From Pontibacter aydingkolensis (lineage in GTDB: Bacteria > Bacteroidota > Bacteroidia > Cytophagales > Hymenobacteraceae), in NCBI RefSeq assembly GCF_019443125.1, contig NZ_JAHYXK010000022.1, positions 1-53,180 on the forward strand: 53,180 nt of DNA. Direction: 5' to 3'. This document shows, one piece after another, positions 33,101 through 42,358 of the stretch; positions within the stretch are counted from its first letter, which is position 1, and every line of letters starts with the position of its first letter. Both the position numbers and the translations under genes were made by a program. Below the pieces are notes generated by a model. It saw only the letters and a list, made by a program, of their open reading frames with translations, was not told the origin of the DNA and ran no database searches.

Positions 33101-33832
33101 AACAAAATGAGTGCCACTGATAATAGGATTGCCATCAGCATCGAGGGTTATGGATTGCGCAGCAGGATCGGAACCGGAGGAAGGACCATCGTACGTTTTA
33201 GACCAGATAACATCGCCACCAGAGCTTAACTTAACTGTTAAAGACATTCCACCAGCCGATTGACCGGTAATGTAAACATCACCGGATTGGTTAACAGCCA
33301 TCGCGGCAGGTAGGTTACGCCCTGTTTGCCCTCCATTCAGGTGTTTAGCCCAGGCCAGGCGCCCATCAGGTAAATATTTAATCACAAGAAAATCATAGAC
33401 ATCGGGGCTAAGCATTACATTGCCGGATATGTATATATTGCCGCCGCCATCAATGTGCAGCTGGTCAGGTGATTCGCCTGCGCTTCCGGTTATACCACTA
33501 AACTCCTGCTGCCATACTACAGCACCATCTCTGCTGAATTTAGTAGTGACTATGCGTGAAACTGACGCCGGCCCCCTGCTAAACCCTACAGCAACCAATG
33601 TTTGGTCGGGGGCCTTAGCCAATGCGGTAGTAGCAGCGTAATTGCTCCCTGTATTACTTACCTGCTTTACCCATTCCCGATTAAGTTCGGGTTCGGCTTT
33701 GGCATAAAGGGATGGAGTAAAAAAAAGTACAAGTAACAAAGTGAATAACCACTTTTTACCTACACCAAAACAAAGACGAGAAATTTGAACAGGCAAGACG
33801 TTACCTGGTATAGTATGTATTAGTTGTTTCAT
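30125..33832 (-). CDS. Giant T9SS beta-propeller (SBBP) protein with PKD domain
   Basis: The start is set at the ATG at 33832, where MKQLIHTIPGNVL leads into a long signal-like segment (KKWLFTLLLVLFFTPSLYA); the longer ORF to 33916 adds a non-signal extension. The 1235-residue protein has many repeats of the type GDVYITG, GNIYVAGSR and NGDVFIAST (SBBP repeats forming beta-propellers), a PKD-like domain (VRWTWGDGS, about 965-1010), a region resembling post-COAP-1, and a T9SS C-terminal domain (TAYPNPFSTTTTIRFKV). It should be exported to the cell surface. The role is unknown but large propellers of this type are often adhesive. Confidence 0.88.
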   Translation of the reverse strand: MKQLIHTIPGNVLPVQISRLCFGVGKKWLFTLLLVLFFTPSLYAKAEPELNREWVKQVSNTGSNYAATTALAKAPDQTLVAVGFSRGPASVSRIVTTKFSRDGAVVWQQEFSGITGSAGESPDQLHIDGGGNIYISGNVMLSPDVYDFLVIKYLPDGRLAWAKHLNGGQTGRNLPAAMAVNQSGDVYITGQSAGGMSLTVKLSSGGDVIWSKTYDGPSSGSDPAAQSITLDADGNPIISGTHFVLGEGRKLFVLKYNGQNGQQLFISHLNEMEAAHPGIYTSDKLLTDASGNIYVAGSRAGLAIANAKPLLIKLNSQGAMLWSRLDNMPSYNTFMIDAELDTDGNLVILGSSQNGRADTEVYLSKYNPAGSKVWGDLIEDATGELSYPRALAISANGHIAITGMVRGMLPEEVGDLFTYLYTGAGDQVGADRYDANGASDTGSDIVFDAAGKLYVAGHSSPVNGSNNKLLLVKYGFIKDTPATQLTRAWAVTATGLGTPNDVFFDSSDLPIAVTDSKVVFFGTQGQKLFENSFRGVYKAAGQDQQHNIYVLSDLTLSISNSTFLVTKFSSSGQQMWEYQYDTVHLFMNGNDLAVSPNGDVFIASTIHESSTDSYVQLIKLQAGGATAWQLSYEGFGNLSPKAAGIVLDEQGDVYVTGNDNTQLDGRRVFLLKYNGSNGSKIWERHYKVSGGPLVNHYDPQQLFIHSDGSLYVAGTTQSCCISHPTAFVLKTDAEGNLLWESRPGDSSEIELLDASLSPDGSIAVIGTLYNPRTGVNTTFVSKISSEGEQAWFEMVERLMSVLALENGMVAVTGTSNTNLFVYLYNEQGIRVQQDSYGKEGDRQEMGTALAMDVLGNLYVGGTSGIANSETRDLVLIKYGSSSEEPCNIPVAVRLYLPPMAKRVGWQVRTTADFRPYILGADHGVRWTWGDGSLPTIAYTAHGTSRITGEHTYQKAGIYTIGLDFEESCLKPTTTDYSQQMVIYDPEAGYVTGNGELAAPANFSNKKLTYSFSVRYPNQHSRQPVGSLHVMLGDMGNMVSKTLDWLVIDGNRAAIQGTAAIKGKGNYRFVATLMDGGSAGPNDAGDGMRLQVWDSNAHGKLIFDNHSAGSGKLDLMQHLPAIEKGQIIINGSNSKLAANGKNKLEHDAGTAAELTAYPNPFSTTTTIRFKVSESGLYEAALYDAKGAFVCNLQSVNANASETLELKVDGSKLKEGLYFVRLTGNGSVQTVKLLLQR

Positions 33833-34299
33833 AGTAAATAATAAACTGGTGAAAAATAGCGGCGGGTGAAGTGTATTAATAGAATGGGGCGCTGTGGGTG
33901 CTGCTAACCACAGCATTTAAATAGAATTAATGGCTAGGTGGTAAGCAGGAACACATTATTACATACTTGGAAAAATCTTTTGGGTTATAATCGATCTTAT
34001 GTTTATAAGATCGAAGTCAAAGTATAAGGAAGTATACCCTCACCTGCAGCAATTGATAATTAAGTATAAATCTTAAAAGTATATCTTAAAAGTATAAATA
34101 ATGGGTGACTTACACTTTTAGGTGAAGAAGAGTAAAACTTTTTGCCCGGATACCGTTTATTAAGGAGATTTGTTGACCGAGAGAGATTAATACATTCTTA
34201 AATTGAAATATTGTACCTACAACGAATTTCTTTTTATAACAATTTTATATAATTTCGCTCTGTAAGACATCCAACAACGGACATAAACTAAAAATACAC
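33833..34299. other. Divergent promoter region
   Basis: No gene is seen. It separates the giant T9SS gene (minus) from citrate synthase (plus). It holds a run of AAGTATA motifs at about 34019-34098 and a weak -7-like TAATTTCG (34250-34257) upstream of citrate synthase. A palindromic GATCTTATGTTTATAAGATC lies near 33992. Confidence 0.4.
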
Positions 34300-35586
34300 A
34301 TGTCAGAAATTGCTGAAATAATTTTAGACGGACAATCCTACAAGCTGCCGGTTGTAGAAGGTACTGAGAATGAGAAGGCTATTGATATCAACGCACTACG
34401 TGCGCAGTCAGGCTACATCACGTTAGATTCAGGTTACAAGAACACAGGTGCCACTACCAGTGCCATCACGTTCCTGGACGGTGAGAAAGGAATTCTTAGC
34501 TACAGAGGCTATCCAATAGAGCAGCTTGCCGAGAAATCAAACTTTATCGAGGTTGCTTACCTTCTGATCTACGGTGTACTGCCTACCACGCAGGAACTGG
34601 AAGATTTCAGCAATAAAATTAAAATGCACACGCTGGTTAACGAGGATATGCGCAAAATACTAGATGGTTTCCCATCTGCGGCGCACCCAATGGGTATCCT
34701 GTCTGCGCTTATCAGTTCACTTACGGCTTTCTATCCGGAGTCGCTTAACCCGAACCAGAGCAAAGAGGAGGTTGACCTTTCTATTATCCGCTTAATGGCC
34801 AAGTTGCCAACAATTGCAGCATGGTCTTATAAGAACTCTGTTGGCCATCCGGTTAACTACCCTAATAACAAGCTGGACTATGCATCTAACTTCCTGCAGA
34901 TGATGTTTGCCTTCCCTACTGAGGACTATGAGGTAAATCCTGTGGTGGTTGATGCGCTGAACAAGCTGCTTATCCTGCACGCAGACCACGAGCAGAACTG
35001 CTCTACTTCTACTGTGCGCCTGGTAGGTTCTGCCAATGCCAGTCTTTACTCTTCTGTATCTGCAGGTATCTCTGCGCTGTGGGGCCCACTGCACGGCGGT
35101 GCTAACCAGGCCGTGATCGAGATGCTGGAGCAAATTAAAGCTGACGGTGGCGATTCTAAGAAATTTATAGCGAAAGCAAAAGATAAGGACGATCCTTTCC
35201 GTTTGATGGGCTTCGGTCACAGAGTTTACAAAAACTTTGACCCTCGTGCCAAGATCATCAAGAAAACTGCGGATGATGTTTTGTCTGCCCTTGGTATCAA
35301 CGACCCTATTCTGACTATTGCAAAAGAACTGGAAGAGGCTGCCCTGAACGATCCATACTTTGTAGAGCGTAAGCTGTACCCTAACGTGGACTTCTACTCT
35401 GGCATTATCTACCGTGCGTTGGGCATCCCAACAGATATGTTCACGGTAATGTTCGCCCTTGGCCGTCTGCCAGGCTGGATCGCGCAGTGGAAAGAAATGC
35501 GTGAGAACAAAGAGCCAATCGGACGTCCGCGTCAGATCTATATCGGCGAAACGGAGCGCAACTATGTTCCGATCGAAAAGCGCTAG
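34300..35586 (+). CDS. gltA: Citrate synthase
   Basis: The 428-residue protein matches the hexameric bacterial type in length. Visible active-site segments are GPLHGGANQAVIEML, the catalytic His in GFGHRVYKNFDPRAKI, and the Asp region FYSGIIYRALGIPTDMFTVMFALGRLP-type (here 20-residue-limited, seen around 370-395). It condenses oxaloacetate and acetyl-CoA to citrate, the entry to the TCA cycle. The N-terminal domain typical of type II (first about 50 residues) is present. It is a single gene with its own terminator. Confidence 0.97.
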   Translation: MSEIAEIILDGQSYKLPVVEGTENEKAIDINALRAQSGYITLDSGYKNTGATTSAITFLDGEKGILSYRGYPIEQLAEKSNFIEVAYLLIYGVLPTTQELEDFSNKIKMHTLVNEDMRKILDGFPSAAHPMGILSALISSLTAFYPESLNPNQSKEEVDLSIIRLMAKLPTIAAWSYKNSVGHPVNYPNNKLDYASNFLQMMFAFPTEDYEVNPVVVDALNKLLILHADHEQNCSTSTVRLVGSANASLYSSVSAGISALWGPLHGGANQAVIEMLEQIKADGGDSKKFIAKAKDKDDPFRLMGFGHRVYKNFDPRAKIIKKTADDVLSALGINDPILTIAKELEEAALNDPYFVERKLYPNVDFYSGIIYRALGIPTDMFTVMFALGRLPGWIAQWKEMRENKEPIGRPRQIYIGETERNYVPIEKR

Positions 35587-35610
35587 TTTTTTATAGCTTC
35601 TTATAAATGG

Positions 35611-35640
35611 AAAGGCTGATCTTCGGATCAGCCTTTTTTT
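35611..35640 (+). terminator. Terminator of gltA with UUCG loop
   Basis: AAAGGCTGATC, TTCG and GATCAGCCTTT form a stem with a UUCG tetraloop, followed by a T run. It lies about 25 bases past the stop codon of citrate synthase. Confidence 0.9.
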
Positions 35641-36044
35641 TGACCATAGATTAATGGAATTTAATTGATTTTTGGGATTTACTTCTATACCAGGTCCAAC
35701 CACCCCTAACCCCTCCTTATCTATGGCGGGGAATTTTTACTTTGCCGGTTCTGAAGTATAAGTTTCATTGTTAAAGCCAATGGCGGACAGGTCCCGACCT
35801 GTCCCTACAGAACAGTTCCTAGTCCTCTCTTTTGTCATCTTGGAAAGATCTTGGTAGAAGGGAGGTTTAACTGAAGCTACAAGGCTTGATAAGCCGTAAA
35901 AGTAATTAAAATTCCTCGCCTTAGATAAGGAGAGGTGGTTGGACCCGGTAACTTAGGAAAAGCTGACTCCATACTTAGCCACAAGTTGCGCTTTGCTAAA
36001 CTTGTGGCATGATGAATGCTTCAACTAAAGTATAAACTTCCCTC
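35641..36044. repeat. Repeat-bearing spacer
   Basis: No gene is seen. It contains CCAACCACCCCTAACCCCTCCTTATCTA (35698) and the complementary TAGATAAGGAGAGGTGGTTGG near 35922, a fragment of the long hairpin (TGTCATCTTGGAAAGATCTTGG near 35833) and GCCACAAGTT/AACTTGTGGC (35978-36008), a relative of the nested repeat at 20809-20960. Confidence 0.55.
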
Positions 36045-37970
36045 CTACAACACCCGCATCTCAATACGGCGGTTTAGCTTGCGGTTATCTTCTGATGTGT
36101 TCTGCTTTACGGGCTTTGTTTCACCGTATCCTTTAGAGCGAATGCGTTCTTTGCTGATACCATTGTTGATGATGTATTCGGCCACAGACTTTGCGCGCTT
36201 CTCCGATAACACCTGGTTGTCTTTATCAGCACCCACATCATCGGTATGGCCTTCAATCTGAATCTTTACTGTGTTGTTCAGCTGCATAAACCTGATCAAC
36301 TTATTCAATTCAGTCTTAGACTCTTTCTCGAGGGCATACTTTCCGGTATCAAAGAACAGGTTGTTCAACACCATGGCTGCCCCTGCTTTTATAGGCTCCA
36401 GGTAAACATCAAGTTCTACGGGGGCAAGGTTTTTAGGCGAAGTATAATCAAAACTTACACTGTTCATTAAATAACCGGGTGCCGATACGTAAAGTGCATA
36501 TTGCTTGCCCTCTGTGATTACTGCTGTATACTCACCTGATACCTTGTCTGAGCTTACCTGCTGCAGCAGTGAGTCTGTTTGCACATCGTACAGCTGCACC
36601 TGAGCGGCCAATGGCTTTTTGGTAGCAGCATCAAATACACGGCCCTGCGCATAGGTGCTGTTCTCGCTGCTTCTCCATTCAGCAGGCACATCAAATCTGA
36701 ACAACTGTATAGCAGGGGCTCCGGCATCTGTTGTTACCTGCCGGGAATAATATCCTATTTTATTATCCGGGGTGATAAACAAAGAACCCTCATCGGCATG
36801 GGTATTTAACGGGTAGCCCAGGTTCTGCGGATCACTCCATTTTTTATGTGTGCTAAGGTTTGTTTTAAATACATCAAGCCCGCCCATACCCTGATGTCCA
36901 TCGCTTACAAAGTATAAAGTTGAGCCGCTCATGTGTACCGAGGGAGCCATGTCGCGGCCAGGGGTATTAATCGTTTTGCCCAGGTTTGACGGTTTCAGCC
37001 AATTACCATCCTCTTTCTGGTATGTAACCCAGATATCTTCTTTGCCTATACCACCACCACGCGTTGAGGTAAAGTATAAGGTACGGCCATCGGCAGAAAG
37101 GCTCGGTTGTGAATCCCAGGCTTTGGAGTTAACGGCCATGCCCATGTTTTTAGGTTTGCTCCACTCATTGCCTGTCCTGAAAGAAATATAAAGGTCACAG
37201 TCGCCTAGGCCATCTGGCCTGTTGCAGGAGGTAAATACCAGTGTTTTGCCGTCGCCGGAAATGGTGGCTGCCCCCTCGTTTGCATTGGTGTTGATCTTAT
37301 TCGATATAGATACCGGTGCCTGCCACTGCCCGTCTTTGCGTTCGGCTATAAAGATATTCTCGTCGTGGTCTGGTCTGGTGCTGGCCCGTGCAGTATAAAT
37401 AAAGAAACGTTGGTCTGCGGTAGTGTACGGAAAGTACTGCAGCCCGAATTTGTTTATACTTCCAGACATCTGCACCGGATCGAAATTTACAGGCTTTTTC
37501 ATGGCTTCCATGGCATAGTCTGCCGTTTTCACCTGGTCCTTGGCCCATGCCACCAGCTTTGGATTGCGGGGGTTAGATTTCAGAAATGCCTGAAAGTTCT
37601 TTTTGGATGCCTCGTAGTCTCCCTGCTCAAAGTACAGGTCGGCGAGGTCGAAATAGAAGTTAGCGTAAGCAGGGTTAAACGGCACAAGGGCCAGGCCTTT
37701 TTGGAGGTTACTGAAACTGGCAGCCTTGTTACCCATTATTTTGTAGAGGTTAGCTGACCTGATATAAGCCTCCGCAAACTTGGGATCTTTCTCGGTTGCC
37801 TCTTCCAGTGCCTGCAGCGCCTTGTTAAAGTCGCGGGACCTGGCATACTCGTCTGCTTTAACGTATAATTTCTCTGCCTTTGCATTAGTGGTACTAAGCT
37901 TCTGCTCCTGTGCCCTTACGGTAGTGGCCGAAATAATAAAAAATAAAGCGACTAATAGTAGTTTATACAT
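36045..37970 (-). CDS. OmpA-family protein with TPR and PD40 repeats
   Basis: The 641-residue protein has a signal peptide (YKLLLVALFFIISATTVRA), TPR repeats (about 25-150; FNKALQALEEATEKDPKFAEAY), PD40/WD40-like beta-propeller repeats (about 185-420; SWDSQPSLSADGRTLYFTS type), a carboxypeptidase-regulatory-like segment and a C-terminal OmpA peptidoglycan-binding domain (IQIEGHTDDVG ... SEKRAKSVAEYI). It probably anchors to peptidoglycan in the outer membrane. Such proteins in Bacteroidota are associated with T9SS and gliding; that function is not proven here. A CAAAAGTA (38165-38172, minus -7 type) may belong to its promoter. Confidence 0.9.
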   Translation of the reverse strand: MYKLLLVALFFIISATTVRAQEQKLSTTNAKAEKLYVKADEYARSRDFNKALQALEEATEKDPKFAEAYIRSANLYKIMGNKAASFSNLQKGLALVPFNPAYANFYFDLADLYFEQGDYEASKKNFQAFLKSNPRNPKLVAWAKDQVKTADYAMEAMKKPVNFDPVQMSGSINKFGLQYFPYTTADQRFFIYTARASTRPDHDENIFIAERKDGQWQAPVSISNKINTNANEGAATISGDGKTLVFTSCNRPDGLGDCDLYISFRTGNEWSKPKNMGMAVNSKAWDSQPSLSADGRTLYFTSTRGGGIGKEDIWVTYQKEDGNWLKPSNLGKTINTPGRDMAPSVHMSGSTLYFVSDGHQGMGGLDVFKTNLSTHKKWSDPQNLGYPLNTHADEGSLFITPDNKIGYYSRQVTTDAGAPAIQLFRFDVPAEWRSSENSTYAQGRVFDAATKKPLAAQVQLYDVQTDSLLQQVSSDKVSGEYTAVITEGKQYALYVSAPGYLMNSVSFDYTSPKNLAPVELDVYLEPIKAGAAMVLNNLFFDTGKYALEKESKTELNKLIRFMQLNNTVKIQIEGHTDDVGADKDNQVLSEKRAKSVAEYIINNGISKERIRSKGYGETKPVKQNTSEDNRKLNRRIEMRVL

Positions 37971-38272
37971 AAGGTAGAATAGGGTATACCTGTGCTAGGA
38001 AGCAACTCGGCTCACCTGGCATTTCGTTTCTGACACTTCTACTAAAAACAAGGCAATTTCGTTATGCTGCACCACAGCAGGTAATAATCAAGCCACTGCT
38101 ATTATATTCTTTTAGGGTAAAAAAAGAACCCTCTTGTTAAAGATAAGTACTTTTAACTCATTCGCAAAAGTAGTTTAAATAGCAACAATCCCGGCTAGCC
38201 GTTCTGTTCCGCAAAAGGCGCTTCTGGGTAAATGCTTGTACAGGTTTCCCAGAATAACTTAAGGAGATAAAT
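37971..38272. other. Spacer between OmpA and FolD genes
   Basis: No gene is seen. The complement of 38165-38172 is TACTTTTG, a full match to the Bacteroidota -7 element, and could drive the OmpA-family gene 195 bases downstream. No clear -33 element was found at the usual spacing. Confidence 0.35.
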
Positions 38273-38307
38273 AAAGCCCCACCGTACAATTAGTACGATG
38301 GGGCTTT
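38273..38307 (-). terminator. Hairpin terminator of folD
   Basis: AAAGCCCCACCGTAC and GTACGATGGGGCTTT form a 15-base stem (one G-U pair) with an AATTA loop. It lies 23 bases past the stop of the minus-strand folD gene. Confidence 0.85.
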
Positions 38308-38329
38308 ATACTCAAAAGTATATCAAACA

Positions 38330-39211
38330 CTAACCATATACTTCTTTCTTTGCTGCTCTAAGGGTGTTCTGCATCAGCATAGCTATGGTTAATGGTCCAA
38401 CACCACCTGGCACCGGGGTAATGTAGCTGCATTTTGGGGCCACATTATCAAAGTCAACATCGCCGCGCAGGCGGTAACCCGACTTACGGCTTGCATCCGG
38501 AACGCGCGTAGTACCTACATCAATCACAACGGCACCCTCTTTTACCATATCGGCTGTTAGTAATCCCGGCTTTCCTACTGCAGTGATAATAATGTCTGCC
38601 TGGCGGGTATGGTAGCCCAGGTCTTTGGTATTCCGGTGGCACAGTGTAACCGTGGCATTGCCCGGGTAAGCAGCCTTAGCCATAAGTATACTCATCGGGG
38701 AGCCGACAATATTACTGCGACCAACTACAACACAGTGCTTGCCGTCAGTTTCGATCTCGTAGCGTTTTAGCAGCTGCAGTATACCGGCTGGCGTGGCAGG
38801 AAGGTAGGCAGGTAAGCCGGCCACCATACGTCCCACATTGGTCGGGTGAAAGCCGTCCACATCTTTCCTCGGGTCAATCGCCTCCAGCACTTTTTCTGTG
38901 TTAATATGCTTTGGAAGAGGAAGCTGCACAATAAAACCATCTACCACCTCATCCTCATTCAACTCCTTTATCTTATTTAGTAACTCTTCTTCCGTAATGG
39001 TGTCTTCGTAGCGGATAAGCGTAGATCCGAAACCGATTCGTTCGCAGGCCAGCACTTTGTTGTTCACATAAGTAACAGAGCCGCCATCATTCCCTATCAG
39101 CACTGCGGCCAGATGGGGCACTTTGCCTCCTTTTTCTTTAATGGCTTCAACTTCCTGGGCAATCTCTTGTTGAATGGCTTCTGATGTGTGTTTACCGTCG
39201 AGCAGGGTCAT
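38330..39211 (-). CDS. folD: Methylenetetrahydrofolate dehydrogenase/cyclohydrolase FolD
   Basis: The 293-residue protein matches bifunctional FolD. Visible motifs are [17 protein letters not shown] (catalytic Lys), [12 protein letters not shown], the [10 protein letters not shown] segment and the C-terminal [15 protein letters not shown]. It interconverts methylene-, methenyl- and formyl-tetrahydrofolate and supplies one-carbon units with NADP. It precedes the CYTH gene on the same strand; the two are 26 bases apart and may be co-transcribed. The spacer contains short GATGAAT tandem repeats (39222-39254). Confidence 0.96.
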   Translation of the reverse strand: MTLLDGKHTSEAIQQEIAQEVEAIKEKGGKVPHLAAVLIGNDGGSVTYVNNKVLACERIGFGSTLIRYEDTITEEELLNKIKELNEDEVVDGFIVQLPLPKHINTEKVLEAIDPRKDVDGFHPTNVGRMVAGLPAYLPATPAGILQLLKRYEIETDGKHCVVVGRSNIVGSPMSILMAKAAYPGNATVTLCHRNTKDLGYHTRQADIIITAVGKPGLLTADMVKEGAVVIDVGTTRVPDASRKSGYRLRGDVDFDNVAPKCSYITPVPGGVGPLTIAMLMQNTLRAAKKEVYG

Positions 39212-39237
39212 AGTTTGGTATAATGATGAATGATGAA

Positions 39238-39750
39238 TTAGGAATGATGAATTAAGTCGGTATAGGCACTGGTAACTAAATCTTCGTTGTGGATCTGGAG
39301 CAGGTCTTTATAGTAGTCGCATTGCTGTTGCAGCACCTCTATTCCTACAGAGCCTTCCAGGTCAATGGCTTCAATCTCTATAAAGTCACCCAGGCCTTTG
39401 ATCTGGTCTAGGTGGAACTTCACGTTATCGATAAAGTATATTTTACGGATCTTTTTAAGCCGGGCAATTATACTTTTACCTTCGCAGACTGCTGCTACGG
39501 TTGCTGCACCCGGGTTTTTCAGGTACAGGAGAACTTCGGTCCTTTTTGCTCCCTCCAGCGGTGTCCTGTTATAATGTATAAGTACGTTTTCGATATTACC
39601 CTGCCGGTGCTTCAGTTTCCCATAGTCTGTTTCGTAGTAGGTATCTGTCTGCACATCTTCCCCCTGGTACGCAGCATTTAAGCCGGAAAGTATACTTTCC
39701 GCTTCAGCGTGGTTCTCGCAACGGGCTTTTATGGTTATATCGGCGTACAT
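39238..39750 (-). CDS. CYTH-domain protein (class IV adenylate cyclase-like)
   Basis: Starting at the ATG at 39750 (the longer frame begins at 39783), the 170-residue protein opens with [10 protein letters not shown], an ExExK-like motif in which Asp replaces the first Glu and Thr the second. Further marks are [15 protein letters not shown], an Arg-Lys-rich KKIRKIYF segment and the late [12 protein letters not shown] proteins bind triphosphates; members make cAMP or hydrolyse thiamine triphosphate or inorganic triphosphate. The altered ExExK leaves activity open. It lies just upstream of folD in the same direction. Confidence 0.82.
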   Translation of the reverse strand: MYADITIKARCENHAEAESILSGLNAAYQGEDVQTDTYYETDYGKLKHRQGNIENVLIHYNRTPLEGAKRTEVLLYLKNPGAATVAAVCEGKSIIARLKKIRKIYFIDNVKFHLDQIKGLGDFIEIEAIDLEGSVGIEVLQQQCDYYKDLLQIHNEDLVTSAYTDLIHHS

Positions 39751-39869
39751 TTTTACTACAAAAGAATATTTGACAAAGGACAAAAGAGAATTCTGTTTTT
39801 AAAGAAGTCTTATGTCTTTTGACAAAAGATTCCTTTATCTAAAAAACTCCTTTGTCAAAAGTATAAACA

Positions 39870-39901
39870 AAAGCCCCGACGCGCAGGGGCACATCGGGGC
39901 T
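39870..39901 (-). terminator. Hairpin terminator of lepA
   Basis: AAGCCCCGACG and CATCGGGGCTT form a stem with a GCGCAGGGGC-type loop region, ending in a T-rich tract on the minus strand. It lies 10 bases past the lepA stop. Confidence 0.75.
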
Positions 39902-39911
39902 TGTTTATAAT

Positions 39912-41696
39912 TTAGTCGAGTTTAAGCACGGCTAAGAAGGCTTCTTGCGGGATTTCCACGTTACCTACCTGGCGCATGCGTTTCTTACCTTTTTTCTGTT
40001 TCTCGAGTAGCTTACGCTTTCTGGAGATGTCACCACCATAACACTTGGCCAATACGTTTTTACGAAGGGCCTTTACTGTTTCGCGGGCAATGATCTTCTG
40101 GCCAATGGCAGCCTGTATCGCAATTTCGAACATCTGGCGAGGTAGCAGTTCACGGAGCTTTTCGCACAGGCGCTTGCCCCAGTCGTAGGCTTTATCGCGG
40201 TGTACGATGGCACTCAGGGCATCCACAGGCTCTCCGTTTAACATCACGTCCAGCTTCACCATGTTAGACTGCTTAAAACCAATCAGTTCATAGTCAAGGG
40301 AAGCGTAGCCTCTCGAAATAGTTTTCAGTTTATCAAAGAAGTCGAATACAATCTCGGCAAGCGGCATCTCAAACGATAGCTCTACCCTGTCGCTGGTCAG
40401 GTAGGTCTGGTTCTTAAGGATACCGCGCTTATCCATACACAGTGTAATGATAGGACCAACAAACTCAGACTTAGAGATGATCTGCGCTTTAATGAACGGC
40501 TCTTCCACGTGGTCGATATAGTTCGGCTCCGGCATTTCGGAAGGCGCACTCACTTTGAGTAGTTGTCCTTTGGTAGTATGCACATGGAACTGCACCGACG
40601 GCACCGTTGTGATAACGGTCATGTCAAACTCACGCTCCAAACGCTCCTGCACGATCTCCATATGCAACATGCCCAGGAACCCGCAACGGAAACCAAAACC
40701 AAGGGCAGCAGACGTTTCCGGCTCCCATACCAGCGAGGCATCGTTTAACTGCAGCTTCTCCATCGCGCCGCGCAGTTCTTCGTACTCGCTTGTCTCTACC
40801 GGGTAAATACCGGCAAACACCATTGGCTTCACATCCTCAAAACCCTGAATACCCAGGGCAGGTCGATCCACGTGCGTAATGGTGTCACCAACTTTTACCT
40901 CTTTGGCATTCTTGATGCCCGAGATCAGGTAGCCCACATTACCTGCACCCATTACCTGGCGCGGCTCCTGGTTCAGCTTCAACACCCCGATCTCATCAGC
41001 CTCGTAGGTCTTGCCTGTGTTAATAAACTTTACCTTCTCCCCTTTTTTAAGCGTACCGTTAAAAATACGGAAGTATACTTCGATACCTCTGTAAGAGTTA
41101 AAAACAGAGTCGAAGATCAGTGCCTGCAATGGTGCCTCAGGGTCGCCTTTCGGAGCCGGGATGCGGTCGCAAATAGCGTTCAGTATTTCTTCTATACCGA
41201 TGCCAGCCTTACCTGATGCATGAATAATATCGTCGCTGTCGCAGCCGATCAACTCAATGATCTGATCTGATACCTCTTCCGGCATAGCGTGCGGCAGGTC
41301 TATTTTATTCAGAACCGGAATGATTTCCAGGTCGTTACCGATGGCTAAGTATAAGTTGGAGATTGTTTGTGCCTCAATACCCTGCGAAGAGTCCACGATA
41401 AGCAGCGCACCCTCGCAGGCGGCAATGGAACGGGATACTTCATAGGAAAAGTCTACGTGACCTGGCGTGTCAATCAGATTGAGTACATAATCCTCGCCTT
41501 TGTAATGGTAGTTCATCTGGATGGCGTGGCTCTTGATGGTAATGCCGCGCTCACGCTCCAGGTCCATGTTATCCAGCAGCTGGTTTTGCATTTCGCGCTC
41601 TGCCACCGTGGATGTAAATTCCAACAGGCGGTCGGCCAGGGTACTCTTACCGTGGTCAATGTGGGCGATAATGCAGAAATTGCGAATGTTCTTCAT
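39912..41696 (-). CDS. lepA: Elongation factor 4 (LepA)
   Basis: The 594-residue protein is full length for LepA. GTPase motifs are [15 protein letters not shown] (G1), [13 protein letters not shown] (G3) and NKIDLP (G4). The LepA C-terminal domain follows with [20 protein letters not shown]. It back-translocates or remodels ribosomes in translation. The start at 41696 follows a minus-strand -7 box, CAAAGTTA (41715-41722), by 19 bases. Confidence 0.97.
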   Translation of the reverse strand: MKNIRNFCIIAHIDHGKSTLADRLLEFTSTVAEREMQNQLLDNMDLERERGITIKSHAIQMNYHYKGEDYVLNLIDTPGHVDFSYEVSRSIAACEGALLIVDSSQGIEAQTISNLYLAIGNDLEIIPVLNKIDLPHAMPEEVSDQIIELIGCDSDDIIHASGKAGIGIEEILNAICDRIPAPKGDPEAPLQALIFDSVFNSYRGIEVYFRIFNGTLKKGEKVKFINTGKTYEADEIGVLKLNQEPRQVMGAGNVGYLISGIKNAKEVKVGDTITHVDRPALGIQGFEDVKPMVFAGIYPVETSEYEELRGAMEKLQLNDASLVWEPETSAALGFGFRCGFLGMLHMEIVQERLEREFDMTVITTVPSVQFHVHTTKGQLLKVSAPSEMPEPNYIDHVEEPFIKAQIISKSEFVGPIITLCMDKRGILKNQTYLTSDRVELSFEMPLAEIVFDFFDKLKTISRGYASLDYELIGFKQSNMVKLDVMLNGEPVDALSAIVHRDKAYDWGKRLCEKLRELLPRQMFEIAIQAAIGQKIIARETVKALRKNVLAKCYGGDISRKRKLLEKQKKGKKRMRQVGNVEIPQEAFLAVLKLD

Positions 41697-41714
41697 AAAT
41701 ATCTATACGAAGAA

Positions 41715-41722
41715 CAAAGTTA
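41715..41722 (-). promoter_or_regulatory. Possible -7 promoter element of lepA
   Basis: CAAAGTTA is the complement of TAACTTTG, a full match to the TAnnTTTG -7 element. No clear TTG is seen at the -33 spacing, so it rests on the -7 element and position alone. Confidence 0.35.
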
Positions 41723-41902
41723 AGAAATCTTCCATTCATGTTAGAAGATTTTAGCTATCCTTGTAATAAAAACGCAGTTTTAAGTTGATTTTACCTGGCA
41801 GGCATCCCATAATCTCTGATTAAGGCTGCCATATAGCGTTGGCTTGAACTTAAATCCGGTACATAGCGGTTAAAACTTAGCTGATTACATATTCCCTATA
41901 TC

Positions 41903-42070
41903 ATGACAAAAGAAGAGTTCGAGAATAAATTCGGAGAAACGCTGGATGCCATAGTAGAGGCGATGGCAGAGAACACAGAAATTGATCCCGAAAAATTTTA
42001 TAGTATGGCGTGCATCATTGAAAACCTGCGTTTTTTCAGCCCGGTACTTTACGGCGCCATTAAGAAATAA
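41903..42070 (+). CDS. Small 55-residue hypothetical protein
   Basis: ATG at 41903 to TAA at 42070 gives MTKEEFENKFGETLDAIVEA, then AMAENTEIDPEKFYSMAC-type helices ending in NLRFFSPVLYGAIKK. The sequence is soluble and probably helical. No family is recognised. Support comes from a hairpin terminator that follows 54 bases later. Too short for the usual cut-off, but the codon pattern looks coding. Confidence 0.65.
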   Translation: MTKEEFENKFGETLDAIVEAMAENTEIDPEKFYSMACIIENLRFFSPVLYGAIKK

Positions 42071-42123
42071 ATCCCCGGCAAAGCCACTGTGTTAATGCAA
42101 AGCATGTATAAAGTATAAAATAA

Positions 42124-42157
42124 GAAAGCCGGAAGTATGATCTTACTTCCGGCTTTC
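42124..42157. terminator. Bidirectional terminator
   Basis: GAAAGCCGGAAGTA and TACTTCCGGCTTTC form a perfect 14-base stem with a 6-base loop. It separates the convergent genes 41903-42070 and 42176-42358. Confidence 0.85.
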
Positions 42158-42175
42158 TCGTTTCAAGTCTTCAAC

Positions 42176-42358
42176 TTAAGCTACTCTGCCTTTTTTATAC
42201 TTATAAACTGCGAAGAGCGGTACATAAAGTATGGCTGCAATAGCGCATCCAAGCACTAACAACATATCCGCACCTGCCCAGTGCATCGTTTTAAACAAAA
42301 ATCCCAGAATAACGACCATCGCAGTGAAGGCCCCAAGAATGTAAACACTCAATCTCAT
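42176..42358 (-). CDS. Small two-helix membrane protein (GldL-like opening)
   Basis: The 60-residue protein has two hydrophobic helices (about 4-22 and 32-50) split by FKTMHWAGAD, which resembles the FKILHLPGAD-type segment of gliding protein GldL. It lacks the long cytoplasmic tail of GldL, so it is only a fragment-like relative or an independent small membrane protein. The C-terminus is basic (KYKKGRVA). It lies between convergent housekeeping genes. Confidence 0.7.
   Translation of the reverse strand: MRLSVYILGAFTAMVVILGFLFKTMHWAGADMLLVLGCAIAAILYVPLFAVYKYKKGRVA

Noticed and set aside
34792..35703. Long minus-strand frame (303 codons) opposite citrate synthase
   Set aside because: It lies fully on the other strand of a well-supported citrate synthase gene, has no recognisable domain and includes the gltA terminator, so it is a shadow of high-GC third positions.
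39222..39254. GATGAAT tandem repeats between folD and CYTH genes
   Set aside because: Only a few short imperfect units; too little to call a contingency locus or attachment site.
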